A stretch of 64,000 nucleotides of DNA, taken from Paenibacillus sp. Soil787 (GTDB lineage Bacteria > Bacillota > Bacilli > Paenibacillales > NBRC-103111). Below the pieces are notes generated by a model. The model was not told the DNA's origin. It saw nothing but the letters and a program-made list of their open reading frames with translations, and made no database searches. The position numbers and the translations under genes were made by a program. Below, piece after piece: positions 15,705 through 24,060 of this stretch. The stretch spans positions 242,377 through 306,376 of the forward strand of contig NZ_LMSP01000034.1 of assembly GCF_001429545.1 (NCBI RefSeq), in the 5' to 3' direction. The first letter of the stretch is position 1. The number at the start of each line of letters is the position of its first letter.

Positions 15705-16016
15705 TTACGCTTCTAAAGCTGCAGCCACAGGAGCTACATCAACTGGGTATACGCTCACTTTTTTGCGATCGCGGCCCCAACGTTCGAATTTCACTACGCC
15801 TTGTACCAAAGCGAAAAGTGTATCATCCGAACCGATGCCTACGTTCGTTCCTGGGTGAATTTTCGTACCGCGTTGGCGGTAGAGAATGCTTCCAGCAGTA
15901 ACGGTTTGACCGTCAGCACGTTTAGCGCCAAGGCGCTTAGAGTGAGAGTCACGTCCGTTCTTTGTGGAACCCACCCCTTTTTTGGAAGCGAAAAACTGGA
16001 GATCCAATTTCAACAT
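15705..16016 (-). CDS. rpmA: Ribosomal protein L27 (with Prp-cleaved N-terminal extension)
   Basis: A 50S protein whose N-terminus reaches the peptidyl transferase centre. I choose the ATG at 16016, which has AGGAGG eight bases upstream, over the longer frame. The protein of 103 residues begins MLKLDLQFFASKKGVGS: the first nine residues are the Firmicute extension ending in FF that the protease Prp removes before assembly (established for Staphylococcus and related species). The L27 body with GRDSHSKRLGAKRADGQTV follows. It starts four bases after the prp stop codon. Confidence 0.97.
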   Translation of the reverse strand: MLKLDLQFFASKKGVGSTKNGRDSHSKRLGAKRADGQTVTAGSILYRQRGTKIHPGTNVGIGSDDTLFALVQGVVKFERWGRDRKKVSVYPVDVAPVAAALEA

Positions 16017-16020
16017 GGTG

Positions 16021-16374
16021 TTATCCTCCTTTGTGATAGATTGTTTCAATCGTTATATAGTCACCGTAATTATCTGCAATGGTTTGTAGCATGACGACCA
16101 TCGATTCTAGAAGCAATTGGACCTTATTCCATGTCTCCGGAACAGATCGTATACTTTCTGGAAGTGTAACATCCATCAAGCCTCGTTCCATCTCGTGAAT
16201 GGGAATCACGCCCGTCAAGGATTCAATCGAATTATAAGTACCAAACGTTACCGCCGATACTGCAGCGCAGACCAGGTCTTTGCCAGGTACGTCATATTCA
16301 GCATGGCCTTCCACTACAAAAGATGAGATCTGAGGTGAATCCGGTGCAAGACGCTCTATGGTCACATAGATCAT
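16021..16374 (-). CDS. prp: Ribosomal-processing cysteine protease Prp (YsxB)
   Basis: Prp removes the N-terminal extension of L27, an essential step in Firmicutes that carry it. The 117-residue protein has the catalytic dyad positions expected for the family: His in VEGHAEYD (H24) and Cys in DLVCAAVSAVTFG (C36). Prp sits, as in other Firmicutes, between rplU and rpmA, with its substrate the next gene. GAGG precedes the ATG; the rplU stop is 11 bases upstream. Confidence 0.95.
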   Translation of the reverse strand: MIYVTIERLAPDSPQISSFVVEGHAEYDVPGKDLVCAAVSAVTFGTYNSIESLTGVIPIHEMERGLMDVTLPESIRSVPETWNKVQLLLESMVVMLQTIADNYGDYITIETIYHKGG

Positions 16375-16385
16375 AAGGCTGCCTC

Positions 16386-16697
16386 TTACGCTTGGATTTT
16401 CTCAACTACTACTCTTGTGTACGGTTGACGATGACCTTGCTTTTTGTGATAGTTCTTTTTCGGCTTGTACTTATAAACGATGACTTTAGCGCCTTTACCG
16501 TGTTTCTCCACTTTCGCGGAAACTGAAGCACCAGCAACCAATGGAGCACCTACTACTAAGCCACTCTCTTTGGAAACCAAGAACACACGATCAAAAGAAA
16601 CAACTTCACCTTCAGCTGCGTTCAATTTTTCGATGTAAAGAACATCGCCCTCTTGAACTTTGTACTGTTTACCACCTGTTTCAATAATTGCGTACAT
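16386..16697 (-). CDS. rplU: Ribosomal protein L21
   Basis: A 50S protein binding 23S rRNA domains near L20. The start is the ATG at 16697 (MYAIIETGGKQYKVQEGDVL), with GAGGT upstream; the longer open frame is the leader RNA read through. At 103 residues it matches Bacillus L21 (102). The C-terminal KPKKNYHKKQGHRQPYT motif is typical of the family. It is first in rplU-prp-rpmA and sits behind an L21 leader, so autogenous control is likely. Confidence 0.97.
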   Translation of the reverse strand: MYAIIETGGKQYKVQEGDVLYIEKLNAAEGEVVSFDRVFLVSKESGLVVGAPLVAGASVSAKVEKHGKGAKVIVYKYKPKKNYHKKQGHRQPYTRVVVEKIQA

Positions 16698-16812
16698 TTT
16701 CATTACCTCCTCATGTCTCAGACTCGCCTTGTCCAGGTGACGGTTAGGATCAAATCCAAATCCGTGCTTAGACCCGATTCGTGCGGTTACAGCATGCCTA
16801 AACAACACACTC
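16698..16812 (-). ncRNA. L21 leader RNA
   Basis: The minus-strand leader contains CGGGTCTAAGC, then CCTAACCGTCACCTGGACAA, then GGCGAGTCTGAGACATGAGG leading into the ribosome binding site. These blocks match my memory of the Firmicute L21 leader (Rfam L21_leader), thought to regulate rplU-prp-rpmA by protein binding. A covariance search would settle it. Confidence 0.8.
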
Positions 16813-16817
16813 CGAGT

Positions 16818-16847
16818 ATTATATCACAGAAACATTTTGTAATGCAA
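16818..16847 (-). promoter_or_regulatory. rplU operon promoter
   Basis: On the minus strand TTGCAT (16842-16847), 18 bases, TATAAT (16818-16823). The -35 box ends at the base before the rng stop codon, so the promoter directly abuts the upstream gene. Confidence 0.75.
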
Positions 16848-18014
16848 TTATTTTTTCCGCTTACGCGTCATCTCGAGCAGGCCTAGCTTAGTCCAACCGA
16901 CAATAATCGTTTTGGAGCGATCCTTACGCACGGCTTGTGTGATGTTCTCCATCACGGCTGCTCGATTTACTTCCGAGCTCATGTCTATAAAATCAACAAT
17001 AATAATGCCTCTTATATTACGAAGCCGCAGAAGCCTTGGAATTTCACTCGCCGCTTCTCGATTAATATCGGTGACTGTTTGTTCTAAATCAATGGATCCG
17101 GTGTACCTTCCCGTATTCACATCAATGACGGTAAGTGCTTCGGTTTGATCAATGACCAAATATCCGCCGCTAGGCAGCCAAATTTTACGTCTAAAGCTCT
17201 GATTCAGCTCTTCCGTGACACCAAATTGATCAAACAACGGTATCTTGCGATCATAATAAGCTATGCGTCCCCGCCAACTCGGCTGCTGTTTACGCAGTAA
17301 CTGTTTCATCTCTTCGTACACTTTGGCATCATTGAGCCAAACCTCATGAACGTCATCCGTAATGACATCTCGGGCTAATCTTGGCAAGAGATCAAGATCT
17401 TGATATAGCCGCGCAGGTGCATGTGCCTCTTCCATTTTGGAGACAATGGCACTCCATAATTCTCGTAAATTTTGCAAATCATCACGAATCGCTTCTTCAC
17501 TTTGACCAATAGCACCTGTTCGTATAATAACACCTTCACCAGGCAGCAAGCTGCCTTCTGCAAGCTGTTTGAGGCGCTGTCGTTCAACGTCCAAATCTAT
17601 TTTACGGGATATAGCAATATAATCGGCGTTTGGCATATAGACAATCCAGCGGCCAGGAATGGAAACATGCGTTGTTACTCTTGCACCTTTGGTACCTTGC
17701 GGATCCTTCGTCACCTGCACCATCAGCGTCTGACCGACTTCGGCGAGCTCCGTTATAGATGGTTTAATCTTAGGCTGCTTGTCCAAGTGGACGGGTAGGA
17801 GGTCGTCTATATATAGAAAGGCATTCTTCGCAAGACCGATATCGACGAATGCCGCCTGCATGCCGGGAAGGACGTTGACGATGCGACCCATGTAGATGCT
17901 GCCTGCTCTTTGAGAATCAAGCGGATACTGCGTATCATACTCAACAAGACGACTTTCTTCAAGCAATGCCGCTTGTGTAAGATCAGGTGCGCAGTGAATT
18001 ATAAGTTGCTTCAT
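16848..18014 (-). CDS. rng: Ribonuclease E/G family protein (short form)
   Basis: A single-strand-specific endoribonuclease of the RNase E/G family. An S1 RNA-binding domain lies at about 36-125 (GSIYMGRIVNVLPGMQAAFV), then the RNase H-like and DNase I-like parts. The catalytic aspartates are D298 in VIDVNTGRYTG and D341 in IIIVDFIDM, with the same spacing as D303/D346 of E. coli RNase E. The protein stops at residue 388, right after LLEMTRKRKK, so the CPxC zinc-link and everything after it are missing. It follows spoIVFB by 23 bases. B. subtilis has no homologue; Paenibacillus-type genomes do. Confidence 0.88.
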   Translation of the reverse strand: MKQLIIHCAPDLTQAALLEESRLVEYDTQYPLDSQRAGSIYMGRIVNVLPGMQAAFVDIGLAKNAFLYIDDLLPVHLDKQPKIKPSITELAEVGQTLMVQVTKDPQGTKGARVTTHVSIPGRWIVYMPNADYIAISRKIDLDVERQRLKQLAEGSLLPGEGVIIRTGAIGQSEEAIRDDLQNLRELWSAIVSKMEEAHAPARLYQDLDLLPRLARDVITDDVHEVWLNDAKVYEEMKQLLRKQQPSWRGRIAYYDRKIPLFDQFGVTEELNQSFRRKIWLPSGGYLVIDQTEALTVIDVNTGRYTGSIDLEQTVTDINREAASEIPRLLRLRNIRGIIIVDFIDMSSEVNRAAVMENITQAVRKDRSKTIIVGWTKLGLLEMTRKRKK

Positions 18015-18037
18015 ACACGTTCACCTCATCAGTTATT

Positions 18038-18913
18038 TTACATGAAAAGATCGGAAACTGCACTCCCCGGTTTTTTCCCATCCAAATAACCGCTCACTAA
18101 TTGCTGTTCCGGCAATACGGCTTGTATGCGCCCCGTTTCTCCTACGATATAGATTAAATGATATTTTTCCCTCATAAAAAGCTTCAGTGTTTCCGCCATT
18201 GTGCGATGTCTAGTAATGACAATAGGCTGTGCTAATGTCCCGCGGCTCAAAAGCCTGCTCATTCGGGTTCCGCGACCCATAAGAAAGCGAAAAAAGTGAT
18301 AGGGCAACTGACGATAGGCGTACCAATTGGATACAAGCAAGAAAATACCGATAACTAATATATTGAGCGGGAGGTGTCCGCTAATCAGTTGGATAATGGC
18401 TATAATAATAATGGCCGAGCTTAATATCATACTGATCCATGTTGTATATAAAATCGTGTTATGGTAGGACAATAAATACCCTAACAGCGACTGCATCACT
18501 TTGCCACCATCGAGCGGCATGACTGGAATGAGATTAAATAAGCCAATCATCAAATTAGCTTCAATGAAATAATCCCACCAACTGCTTGCGCCTACATCCG
18601 CCCATTTCATCAGCAGTGCAACGAGAATCATCCATACGTGCTGCAGCGGCCCAGCTAGGGAGACAATAAGCTCTTCACGCGTCGGAGCCGTTCCAAGCTC
18701 ATCAACGATCAAGACTCCCCCAAAAGGGAGAAGCTGCACTTCCCGCACCCTCCACCCAAAGCCGCTCGCCGCAGCCAAATGACCAAGCTCGTGAACCAGT
18801 ACGATGCCAAATAACGTAACGGCCTCCAGGAAGTAGCCTGTAATGGCAGAACCAATCATAATGAGTATAAATAAGGGATGGAATCGGTACGTAGTTCCGG
18901 ACCATTTAATCAA
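18038..18913 (-). CDS. spoIVFB: Site-2 metalloprotease SpoIVFB (pro-sigma-K processing)
   Basis: An intramembrane M50 protease that cleaves pro-sigma-K in the outer forespore membrane of the mother cell. Several membrane helices; zinc ligands in HELGH at 41-45 (H41, E42, H45) and the third ligand D135 in NLIPVMPLDGGK. A CBS-like C-terminal part (about 220-291, VITRHRTMAETLKLFMREKY) is the ATP-responsive domain. The start appears to be TTG at 18913, overlapping the spoIVFA stop region by eight bases. Gene order spoIVFA-spoIVFB upstream of rplU matches Bacillus. Confidence 0.93.
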   Translation of the reverse strand: MIKWSGTTYRFHPLFILIMIGSAITGYFLEAVTLFGIVLVHELGHLAAASGFGWRVREVQLLPFGGVLIVDELGTAPTREELIVSLAGPLQHVWMILVALLMKWADVGASSWWDYFIEANLMIGLFNLIPVMPLDGGKVMQSLLGYLLSYHNTILYTTWISMILSSAIIIIAIIQLISGHLPLNILVIGIFLLVSNWYAYRQLPYHFFRFLMGRGTRMSRLLSRGTLAQPIVITRHRTMAETLKLFMREKYHLIYIVGETGRIQAVLPEQQLVSGYLDGKKPGSAVSDLFM

Positions 18914-19799
18914 AATTGATCACATCCGATGGATTGACAGGATGCCCGTCCTTCGTAACGGCAAAGTACAGCGTCCCTTTCGCAGGATCCTTCTTGGAAG
19001 CCTTGCCGATGGGTTCACCAACTTTCATCCAGTCACCTACCTCGACAGTTGCTTCACTCAAGCCGCCATACAAGGATTGAAGACCTCCTGGATGGCGAAT
19101 CACAATCGTTAGACCCGTTTCTACAGCTACTCCGGAGAAAATGACCTGACCTGTATCTAACGCATAAACCGGTGCAAATTCAATGGTATTCAAATTAACT
19201 CCCATATGGGAAGTTCCGTCATATCGCGTGATAATGCTTCCCTTTGCTGGAGTGAAAAAGGTGCGCTTACTGGCATTCACTTTTATGGCCTCATTCCCTT
19301 CTCGGTTGAAGCTGGGAATGAATGAAGGTGACCCACCAAACTTATCGCTATACCAAGCAGATAATGATGAGAAATCGTACGATTGTGTAAGCGAAGAGGT
19401 CACGAATTGCTTCCCTTTATTAGCCCAAGGTTGATTAAGCTGGAACATCCCGTACAGCGCTGCAAACAAAACACAGCTAATGAAGAGTTTGACCGCAATC
19501 TTACGAGGCGAAGGCGGCGCTAACAAACCTCTTTCACCATCCCTCAAATAATCTCGTCCGACTAATGCTGGGTCCATCAATAATTTTTGCTGCCATGCAT
19601 ACTCGGGATCTTCCATTCGTCGTTTCCACTCGGGATCCACATAGAGAGGTACTTCGGAATGGTGATGTATGTGCAACGAATTCCCCCTATTTCGAGTGGG
19701 TATCATAGGACTTCCACTCCCGTTAGAAGGATCTGACGATTCGCGCAAATTGCGAAGTCGTTCTATCCTTCGCTGTTTCACTTTATCTTTGACTTCCAT
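18906..19799 (-). CDS. spoIVFA: SpoIVFA-like checkpoint protein (degenerate LytM domain)
   Basis: SpoIVFA anchors and inhibits SpoIVFB until cleaved by SpoIVB. The 297-residue protein has a basic cytoplasmic N-terminal half (about 1-105), one membrane segment (KIAVKLFISCVLFAALYGMF, about 102-121) and a C-terminal M23/LytM fold (SHMGVNLNTIEFAPVYALDT to the end). The usual zinc ligands (HxxxD and HxH) are absent, consistent with a non-enzymatic scaffold. GGGGAGGGG precedes the ATG. Longer than Bacillus SpoIVFA (264). Confidence 0.88.
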   Translation of the reverse strand: MEVKDKVKQRRIERLRNLRESSDPSNGSGSPMIPTRNRGNSLHIHHHSEVPLYVDPEWKRRMEDPEYAWQQKLLMDPALVGRDYLRDGERGLLAPPSPRKIAVKLFISCVLFAALYGMFQLNQPWANKGKQFVTSSLTQSYDFSSLSAWYSDKFGGSPSFIPSFNREGNEAIKVNASKRTFFTPAKGSIITRYDGTSHMGVNLNTIEFAPVYALDTGQVIFSGVAVETGLTIVIRHPGGLQSLYGGLSEATVEVGDWMKVGEPIGKASKKDPAKGTLYFAVTKDGHPVNPSDVINFD

Positions 19800-19863
19800 G
19801 GAAGCCCCTCCCCATCGTTAACCTTTGTACAGCCTATGAGAAGAGGGACAAGATTATGTGGAC

Positions 19864-19893
19864 AAAAAAAGCCCCTGACCAAAGGTCAAGGGC
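19864..19893 (-). terminator. Terminator after rodA
   Basis: On the minus strand GCCCTTGACC-TTT-GGTCAGGGGC then seven T. It closes the mreB-to-rodA cluster. Confidence 0.9.
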
Positions 19894-19911
19894 GCTGCAT
19901 TCCTATATAAT

Positions 19912-21060
19912 TTAGAAAAATTCAGGTTCGCGTTCCTGATGCAGCTTTACGCTCATCACGAGGCCTAATGAAAGCATGTTAATCAGTAGAGAAGTTCCCC
20001 CATAACTGACGAAAGGAAGAGTGATTCCCGTTAACGGCATGATACCAATCATCATCCCGACATTTTCAAAAATTTGAAAGACGAACATGGAAACTACACC
20101 GACCACAATATAAGCTCCGCTAAGCTGAGTGCTTTGGATCGAGATGAGGATCATACGGTAGATCAGTAAAAAATAGATCAACAATAGAATAGCTGCTCCG
20201 CGGAAACCGAATTCTTCACCAACGACGACGAAAATCGAATCGGAATACGCGAATGGAATGAAATTACTATGAACAGAGGTGCCTTTCAGAAAACCTTCGC
20301 CTTCCAAACCTCCTGAACCGATCGCTCTTACCGCATTACGAACCTGATAATTATCATCAGCAGACACCTCTTGGGGATAAAGGAACGTATCGATACGATC
20401 CATCCAATGACTAAAGCCATAACCCTTAAGCACTTCAAATAAGGATTGATGGAAATACTTATATAACGTCAAAAGCAAGAATCCAGCGCCTATGAGTACG
20501 ACGGTGCTAAGTAAGACATGCGAATATTTAATATTACCAATCCAAATCATACCCAATAGAATGATCACAAAAATGATCGCATTCCCTAAATCAGGTTGAA
20601 TGAGGACAAGTATAAATGGTAACAAAACAGCCGCGCTCACAGGGATAAGGTCATTTTTGATTTGCAGTAGATCTCCCCCGCGTCTTGCCAGAAGAGCCGT
20701 AATGCAAATGATAAGGATTAGCTTCACGAGCTCCGCAGGTTGGAAGGTCAAGCCTCCTGGAAGCTCAAACCAGCCGCGTGCTCCATGAATTTTTTTACCA
20801 AAAAAATAAACCGCGATCAAGGAAACAATACCAAGTCCGTATAAAAAAGGAGCGATTCGAATAAGTACGCGATAATCAAATAAGCTGCAAGCTACAAAAG
20901 CAATTAATCCAATCGCGTATAAAATGAGAATCTTGGAAATGCTGATAACAATCGACGGGTGATCCACAGAAGCACTGTACACCATCATCGTACTTATGAC
21001 CATGAAAGCAAATAAAATGACAACAATAGGAATATCAATGTTTTTCAGTTTGGAAAGCAC
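19912..21060 (-). CDS. rodA: SEDS peptidoglycan glycosyltransferase RodA
   Basis: A polytopic SEDS-family transglycosylase of about ten membrane helices that polymerises glycan during elongation. Conserved blocks include PAELVKLILIICI, QPDLGNAIIFV, SGGLEGEGFLKGTSVHSNFI-like loops and MPLTGITLPFVSYGGTS near the end. The start is GTG at 21060, eight bases after the minD stop. At 382 residues it is of normal length. FtsW and SpoVE are related; linkage to mreBCD and minCD makes RodA the best name. Confidence 0.92.
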   Translation of the reverse strand: MLSKLKNIDIPIVVILFAFMVISTMMVYSASVDHPSIVISISKILILYAIGLIAFVACSLFDYRVLIRIAPFLYGLGIVSLIAVYFFGKKIHGARGWFELPGGLTFQPAELVKLILIICITALLARRGGDLLQIKNDLIPVSAAVLLPFILVLIQPDLGNAIIFVIILLGMIWIGNIKYSHVLLSTVVLIGAGFLLLTLYKYFHQSLFEVLKGYGFSHWMDRIDTFLYPQEVSADDNYQVRNAVRAIGSGGLEGEGFLKGTSVHSNFIPFAYSDSIFVVVGEEFGFRGAAILLLIYFLLIYRMILISIQSTQLSGAYIVVGVVSMFVFQIFENVGMMIGIMPLTGITLPFVSYGGTSLLINMLSLGLVMSVKLHQEREPEFF

Positions 21061-21067
21061 AGGTCAA

Positions 21068-21862
21068 TCATCCTATTCCAATAAACTTTTTCATTCGTTT
21101 GACCCAGCCTGTTTTGTCTTCTAATTGCATGAGCGGCACCGTGTCACCCAAAATACGACGAGCGATATTGCGGTAAGCAATAGCTGCGCGCGACGACGGA
21201 TTCATCACGGTGGGTTCACCTAAGTTGGCTGCTTTGATCACATGCTCGTCATCTGGAACTATCCCCAGCAAATCGATGGCAAGTACCGAGCATATTTCAT
21301 CAATATCCAGCATCTCGCCTTTCTTCATCATCATTGGACGAATGCGGTTAATGACTAACTTAGGTGAGGAAATCTTCTCATTCTCCAGCAAACCAATAAT
21401 GCGGTCAGCATCACGTACAGCCGCGTTTTCCGGTGTAGTTACAACGATCGCTTTGTCTGCTCCGGCTACGGCATTCTTGAAGCCTTGTTCGATGCCGGCT
21501 GGACAGTCGATAATGACAAATTCGAAATCTTTTTTGAGCTCCAAAATAATATCCCTTACTTGCTCTGGGGATACGGCATGCTTATCCTTCGTTTGAGCAG
21601 CTGGCAAAAGATAAAGCTCATCAAAGCGCTTATCCTTAATCAATGCTTGCGGCAAACGGCAGCGGCCTTCTGCAACATCCACAAGATCATAAATAATACG
21701 GTTTTCCAGACCCATGACCACATCCAGATTGCGCAGCCCAATGTCGGTATCTACCATGCAAACTTTTTTCCCTAAAAGCGCTAGTGCCGTTCCAAGATTC
21801 GCAGATGTCGTTGTCTTGCCAACGCCACCTTTTCCGGAAGTAACGACGATTGCCTCTCCCAT
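21068..21862 (-). CDS. minD: Septum site-determining ATPase MinD
   Basis: A membrane-associated ATPase that recruits MinC to poles to block misplaced division. The deviant Walker A motif is GKGGVGKTTTSANLG at 10-24, with the signature lysine K11. The C-terminus (WVKRMKKFIGIG) is an amphipathic membrane-targeting helix. At 264 residues it has the normal length. GGGGTGAG precedes the ATG. It lies between minC and rodA. Confidence 0.97.
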   Translation of the reverse strand: MGEAIVVTSGKGGVGKTTTSANLGTALALLGKKVCMVDTDIGLRNLDVVMGLENRIIYDLVDVAEGRCRLPQALIKDKRFDELYLLPAAQTKDKHAVSPEQVRDIILELKKDFEFVIIDCPAGIEQGFKNAVAGADKAIVVTTPENAAVRDADRIIGLLENEKISSPKLVINRIRPMMMKKGEMLDIDEICSVLAIDLLGIVPDDEHVIKAANLGEPTVMNPSSRAAIAYRNIARRILGDTVPLMQLEDKTGWVKRMKKFIGIG

Positions 21863-21902
21863 ATTTTCTCACCCCACACGCTATTTTCACATATACTAAC
21901 GA

Positions 21903-22562
21903 TTATTTTACATTCGGTTCCGGCCAGATACGATGAAGCTGATGCAGCTTATCGATTTCCATTTTTCCTTCTTTTACATAGGCAAATTCCATGAAAGCCT
22001 CATCGATTCCCCATTCATCCGGTGGACGGCTAATGATTCCGGCAATCCTAAGCTGCGTGGGACGCATATGAGAAGCAGCAATAATCGCATTCTCATCGCC
22101 ATCCACCCCCGCATGCGCCATGCCGCGAAGAGATCCCATGATATAAATGTTCCCTGTAGAGGTAATGGTTCCGCCAGGATTAACATCACCTAAATATAAT
22201 AAATCACCCTCATTGTGCAGGGTTTGTCCCGACCGAATCATTCCTTTGAGCGTTGTCATAGAAACCGCAGACTCTTCTGCAGCTTCCTCTTTAGGCGACT
22301 CACTTTCAATCGATTGGATAAGCAGGTTGCCTTTTTGCCGGATGACGGACCGAATTTCTTCCTTCTGTTCTTCGGTCGCTTCTCGGCTGCCTAATTTAAC
22401 ATGCACATGAATAATCGGTCCAGTCAATATTTGCTGATGCGTTTTCTCAAGCTTGTGCTGCAGCTCTTGCAGCAAAATTTGCCATTCGCAAGCGTCGTTT
22501 AGCAAAAATACAAGGCCATCCTTGACCCCTTTTATCATCACATGGTGCTTTGTTAAGGACAT
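21903..22562 (-). CDS. minC: Septum site-determining protein MinC
   Basis: Inhibits FtsZ polymerisation at sites marked by MinD. I prefer the ATG at 22562 (MSLTKHHVMIKGVKDGL), which aligns with the Bacillus start; GGGAGG lies 13 bases upstream, and an ATG at 22592 is an alternative. The N-terminal FtsZ-binding domain (1-100) precedes an acidic linker (EEAAEES) and the C-terminal beta-helix with VNPGGTITSTGNIYIMGSLR and GMAHAG, the MinD-binding and dimerisation part. Confidence 0.94.
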   Translation of the reverse strand: MSLTKHHVMIKGVKDGLVFLLNDACEWQILLQELQHKLEKTHQQILTGPIIHVHVKLGSREATEEQKEEIRSVIRQKGNLLIQSIESESPKEEAAEESAVSMTTLKGMIRSGQTLHNEGDLLYLGDVNPGGTITSTGNIYIMGSLRGMAHAGVDGDENAIIAASHMRPTQLRIAGIISRPPDEWGIDEAFMEFAYVKEGKMEIDKLHQLHRIWPEPNVK

Positions 22563-22634
22563 AATTGCGCTACGACCTCCCAACCTATACATTTCGGTTC
22601 ATGTCCTGAATTCTCCTGCCTAGAGCCTGGAAAA

Positions 22635-23162
22635 TTAATCTTCGTTCCCGGACGGCACAATCCGCTTTCCTTCAAGCAGCTTGCGGATGGGAACGTAGCA
22701 AATCAAGGCGATAAGCAGATTAAATAGAACACTCGGAAGCATATAATGGGTGAGAGCAAACTTCAAATCAATATCAATAAGCTTGAACAACCGGTTGATA
22801 CCGTAATTAATAAACTCAAACAAGAGCAAACCGACGCCAGTTATGAGTAAATTATAAAAAATCAAATTAGGCTGCCTTCGCTGCGCCAGTCCGGCCAAAT
22901 AGCCAGTAAGCCCCATACCGAAGGAATATACACCTAGCATCGATCCATAATAGTTAAAGTCGTGCAATAATCCGAACAAAAGCCCATAAATTAATGCGGT
23001 ATGACGATGATGAAAAAGTCCGATAAACAAAATGAATACAAGTGTTAAATGGGGTGTAACATTAACGTTAGATTGCCATGCTGAAGGGATCAGCCAAACA
23101 AGTAAGGTTCCTTGCAGGATAAACAAACCGAGTAAAATGAGCCACAATACATGTCGAATCAC
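22635..23162 (-). CDS. mreD: Rod shape-determining protein MreD
   Basis: An integral membrane component of the elongasome. The 175-residue protein has about five hydrophobic helices and little else, as usual for the family (LIYGLLFGLLHDFNYYGSMLG is the most recognisable stretch). The start is GTG at 23162 with GAGGTGAG upstream and sits 13 bases past the mreC stop, indicating co-translation with mreC. Confidence 0.92.
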   Translation of the reverse strand: MIRHVLWLILLGLFILQGTLLVWLIPSAWQSNVNVTPHLTLVFILFIGLFHHRHTALIYGLLFGLLHDFNYYGSMLGVYSFGMGLTGYLAGLAQRRQPNLIFYNLLITGVGLLLFEFINYGINRLFKLIDIDLKFALTHYMLPSVLFNLLIALICYVPIRKLLEGKRIVPSGNED

Positions 23163-23175
23163 TTAACGGCTCACC

Positions 23176-24039
23176 TCATTTCACTTCCGGGACTTCGACA
23201 ACAAACACTTCACGGATACGGTTGAACGAAGCTTTGGGCTTCACCATAACCTTGTATGTAATGCCGAATTCCCCTGGACCTATGGAAGAGATTGTCCCTA
23301 CCTCAATGCCCTTAGGAAATACTTGCCCCAAGCCTGATGTGATGATTGTATCCCCGATCTTCATATCGTCCGCATGTTCGACCTTGTTCATCACAAGCTC
23401 GCCGGTTTTGGAGTCATAAGACTCAATCATCCCGAAGGGTTGATTCTCATTCCCCTTCACAGTGACAGCAATCGCCTTGGAGTTATTATCGGTATCATTG
23501 GTTTCAGTGAGTAATTGAACATTAGAGTGAAAACCAAACACTTTACTCACCCTGCCGACCAACCCGTCTACAGTCATGACAGCCATATTCTCCTTGATGC
23601 CATCTTTATCGCCTAAATTAATCGTAACCGTGCTATTATACGGATCCGGATCAATGGTTACGACCTCAGCAATGCGATACGTATACACGTTAGCCTGACG
23701 CTGTCTTTCTGTGAAGCCAAGAGCCTCCATTAATCGCTTGTTTTGTGATTCTAGCTCATTTAAACGCTGTGTATCTCGTGCATACTGCGTAAGCGTCAGT
23801 TTCAACGTCTTATTTTCCTCGTAGATGACTCTTAGCTGCCGGATATCTTCGAAGAAACCCGCTACCTGCGCAGCGGGCTTGTAGAGGAGTCCTTGCGTCC
23901 ATGATACCGAGTCTTTAACAAATTTCTCCGGCCACGTCATGGGTGCCCGGTTCCCGAGTGTCAGTCCCATCAATATAAAGAAGCAGACTAGACCGAACAT
24001 CAGAAAAATCAGCCTCTTATTACCCATAAATTTAAACAA
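23176..24039 (-). CDS. mreC: Rod shape-determining protein MreC
   Basis: An extracytoplasmic elongasome scaffold that binds penicillin-binding proteins. One membrane helix at about 8-27, a coiled coil at about 65-105 (YEENKTLKLTLTQYARDTQR onward), and the two-barrel MreC domain (VVTIDPDPYNSTVTINLGDK, then GVLGRV-like DGLVGRV and VFPKGIEVGTI). The start seems to be TTG at 24039, five bases after AAGGTG; the internal ATG at 24027 is an alternative. At 287 residues it has family length. Confidence 0.94.
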   Translation of the reverse strand: MFKFMGNKRLIFLMFGLVCFFILMGLTLGNRAPMTWPEKFVKDSVSWTQGLLYKPAAQVAGFFEDIRQLRVIYEENKTLKLTLTQYARDTQRLNELESQNKRLMEALGFTERQRQANVYTYRIAEVVTIDPDPYNSTVTINLGDKDGIKENMAVMTVDGLVGRVSKVFGFHSNVQLLTETNDTDNNSKAIAVTVKGNENQPFGMIESYDSKTGELVMNKVEHADDMKIGDTIITSGLGQVFPKGIEVGTISSIGPGEFGITYKVMVKPKASFNRIREVFVVEVPEVK

Positions 24040-24060
24040 ATTAGCACCTTCTAACGAATA

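Noticed and set aside
16698..16808. N-terminal extension of L21 in the open frame
   Set aside because: The extension is the leader RNA translated; the ATG at 16697 has the ribosome binding site and matches L21 ends.
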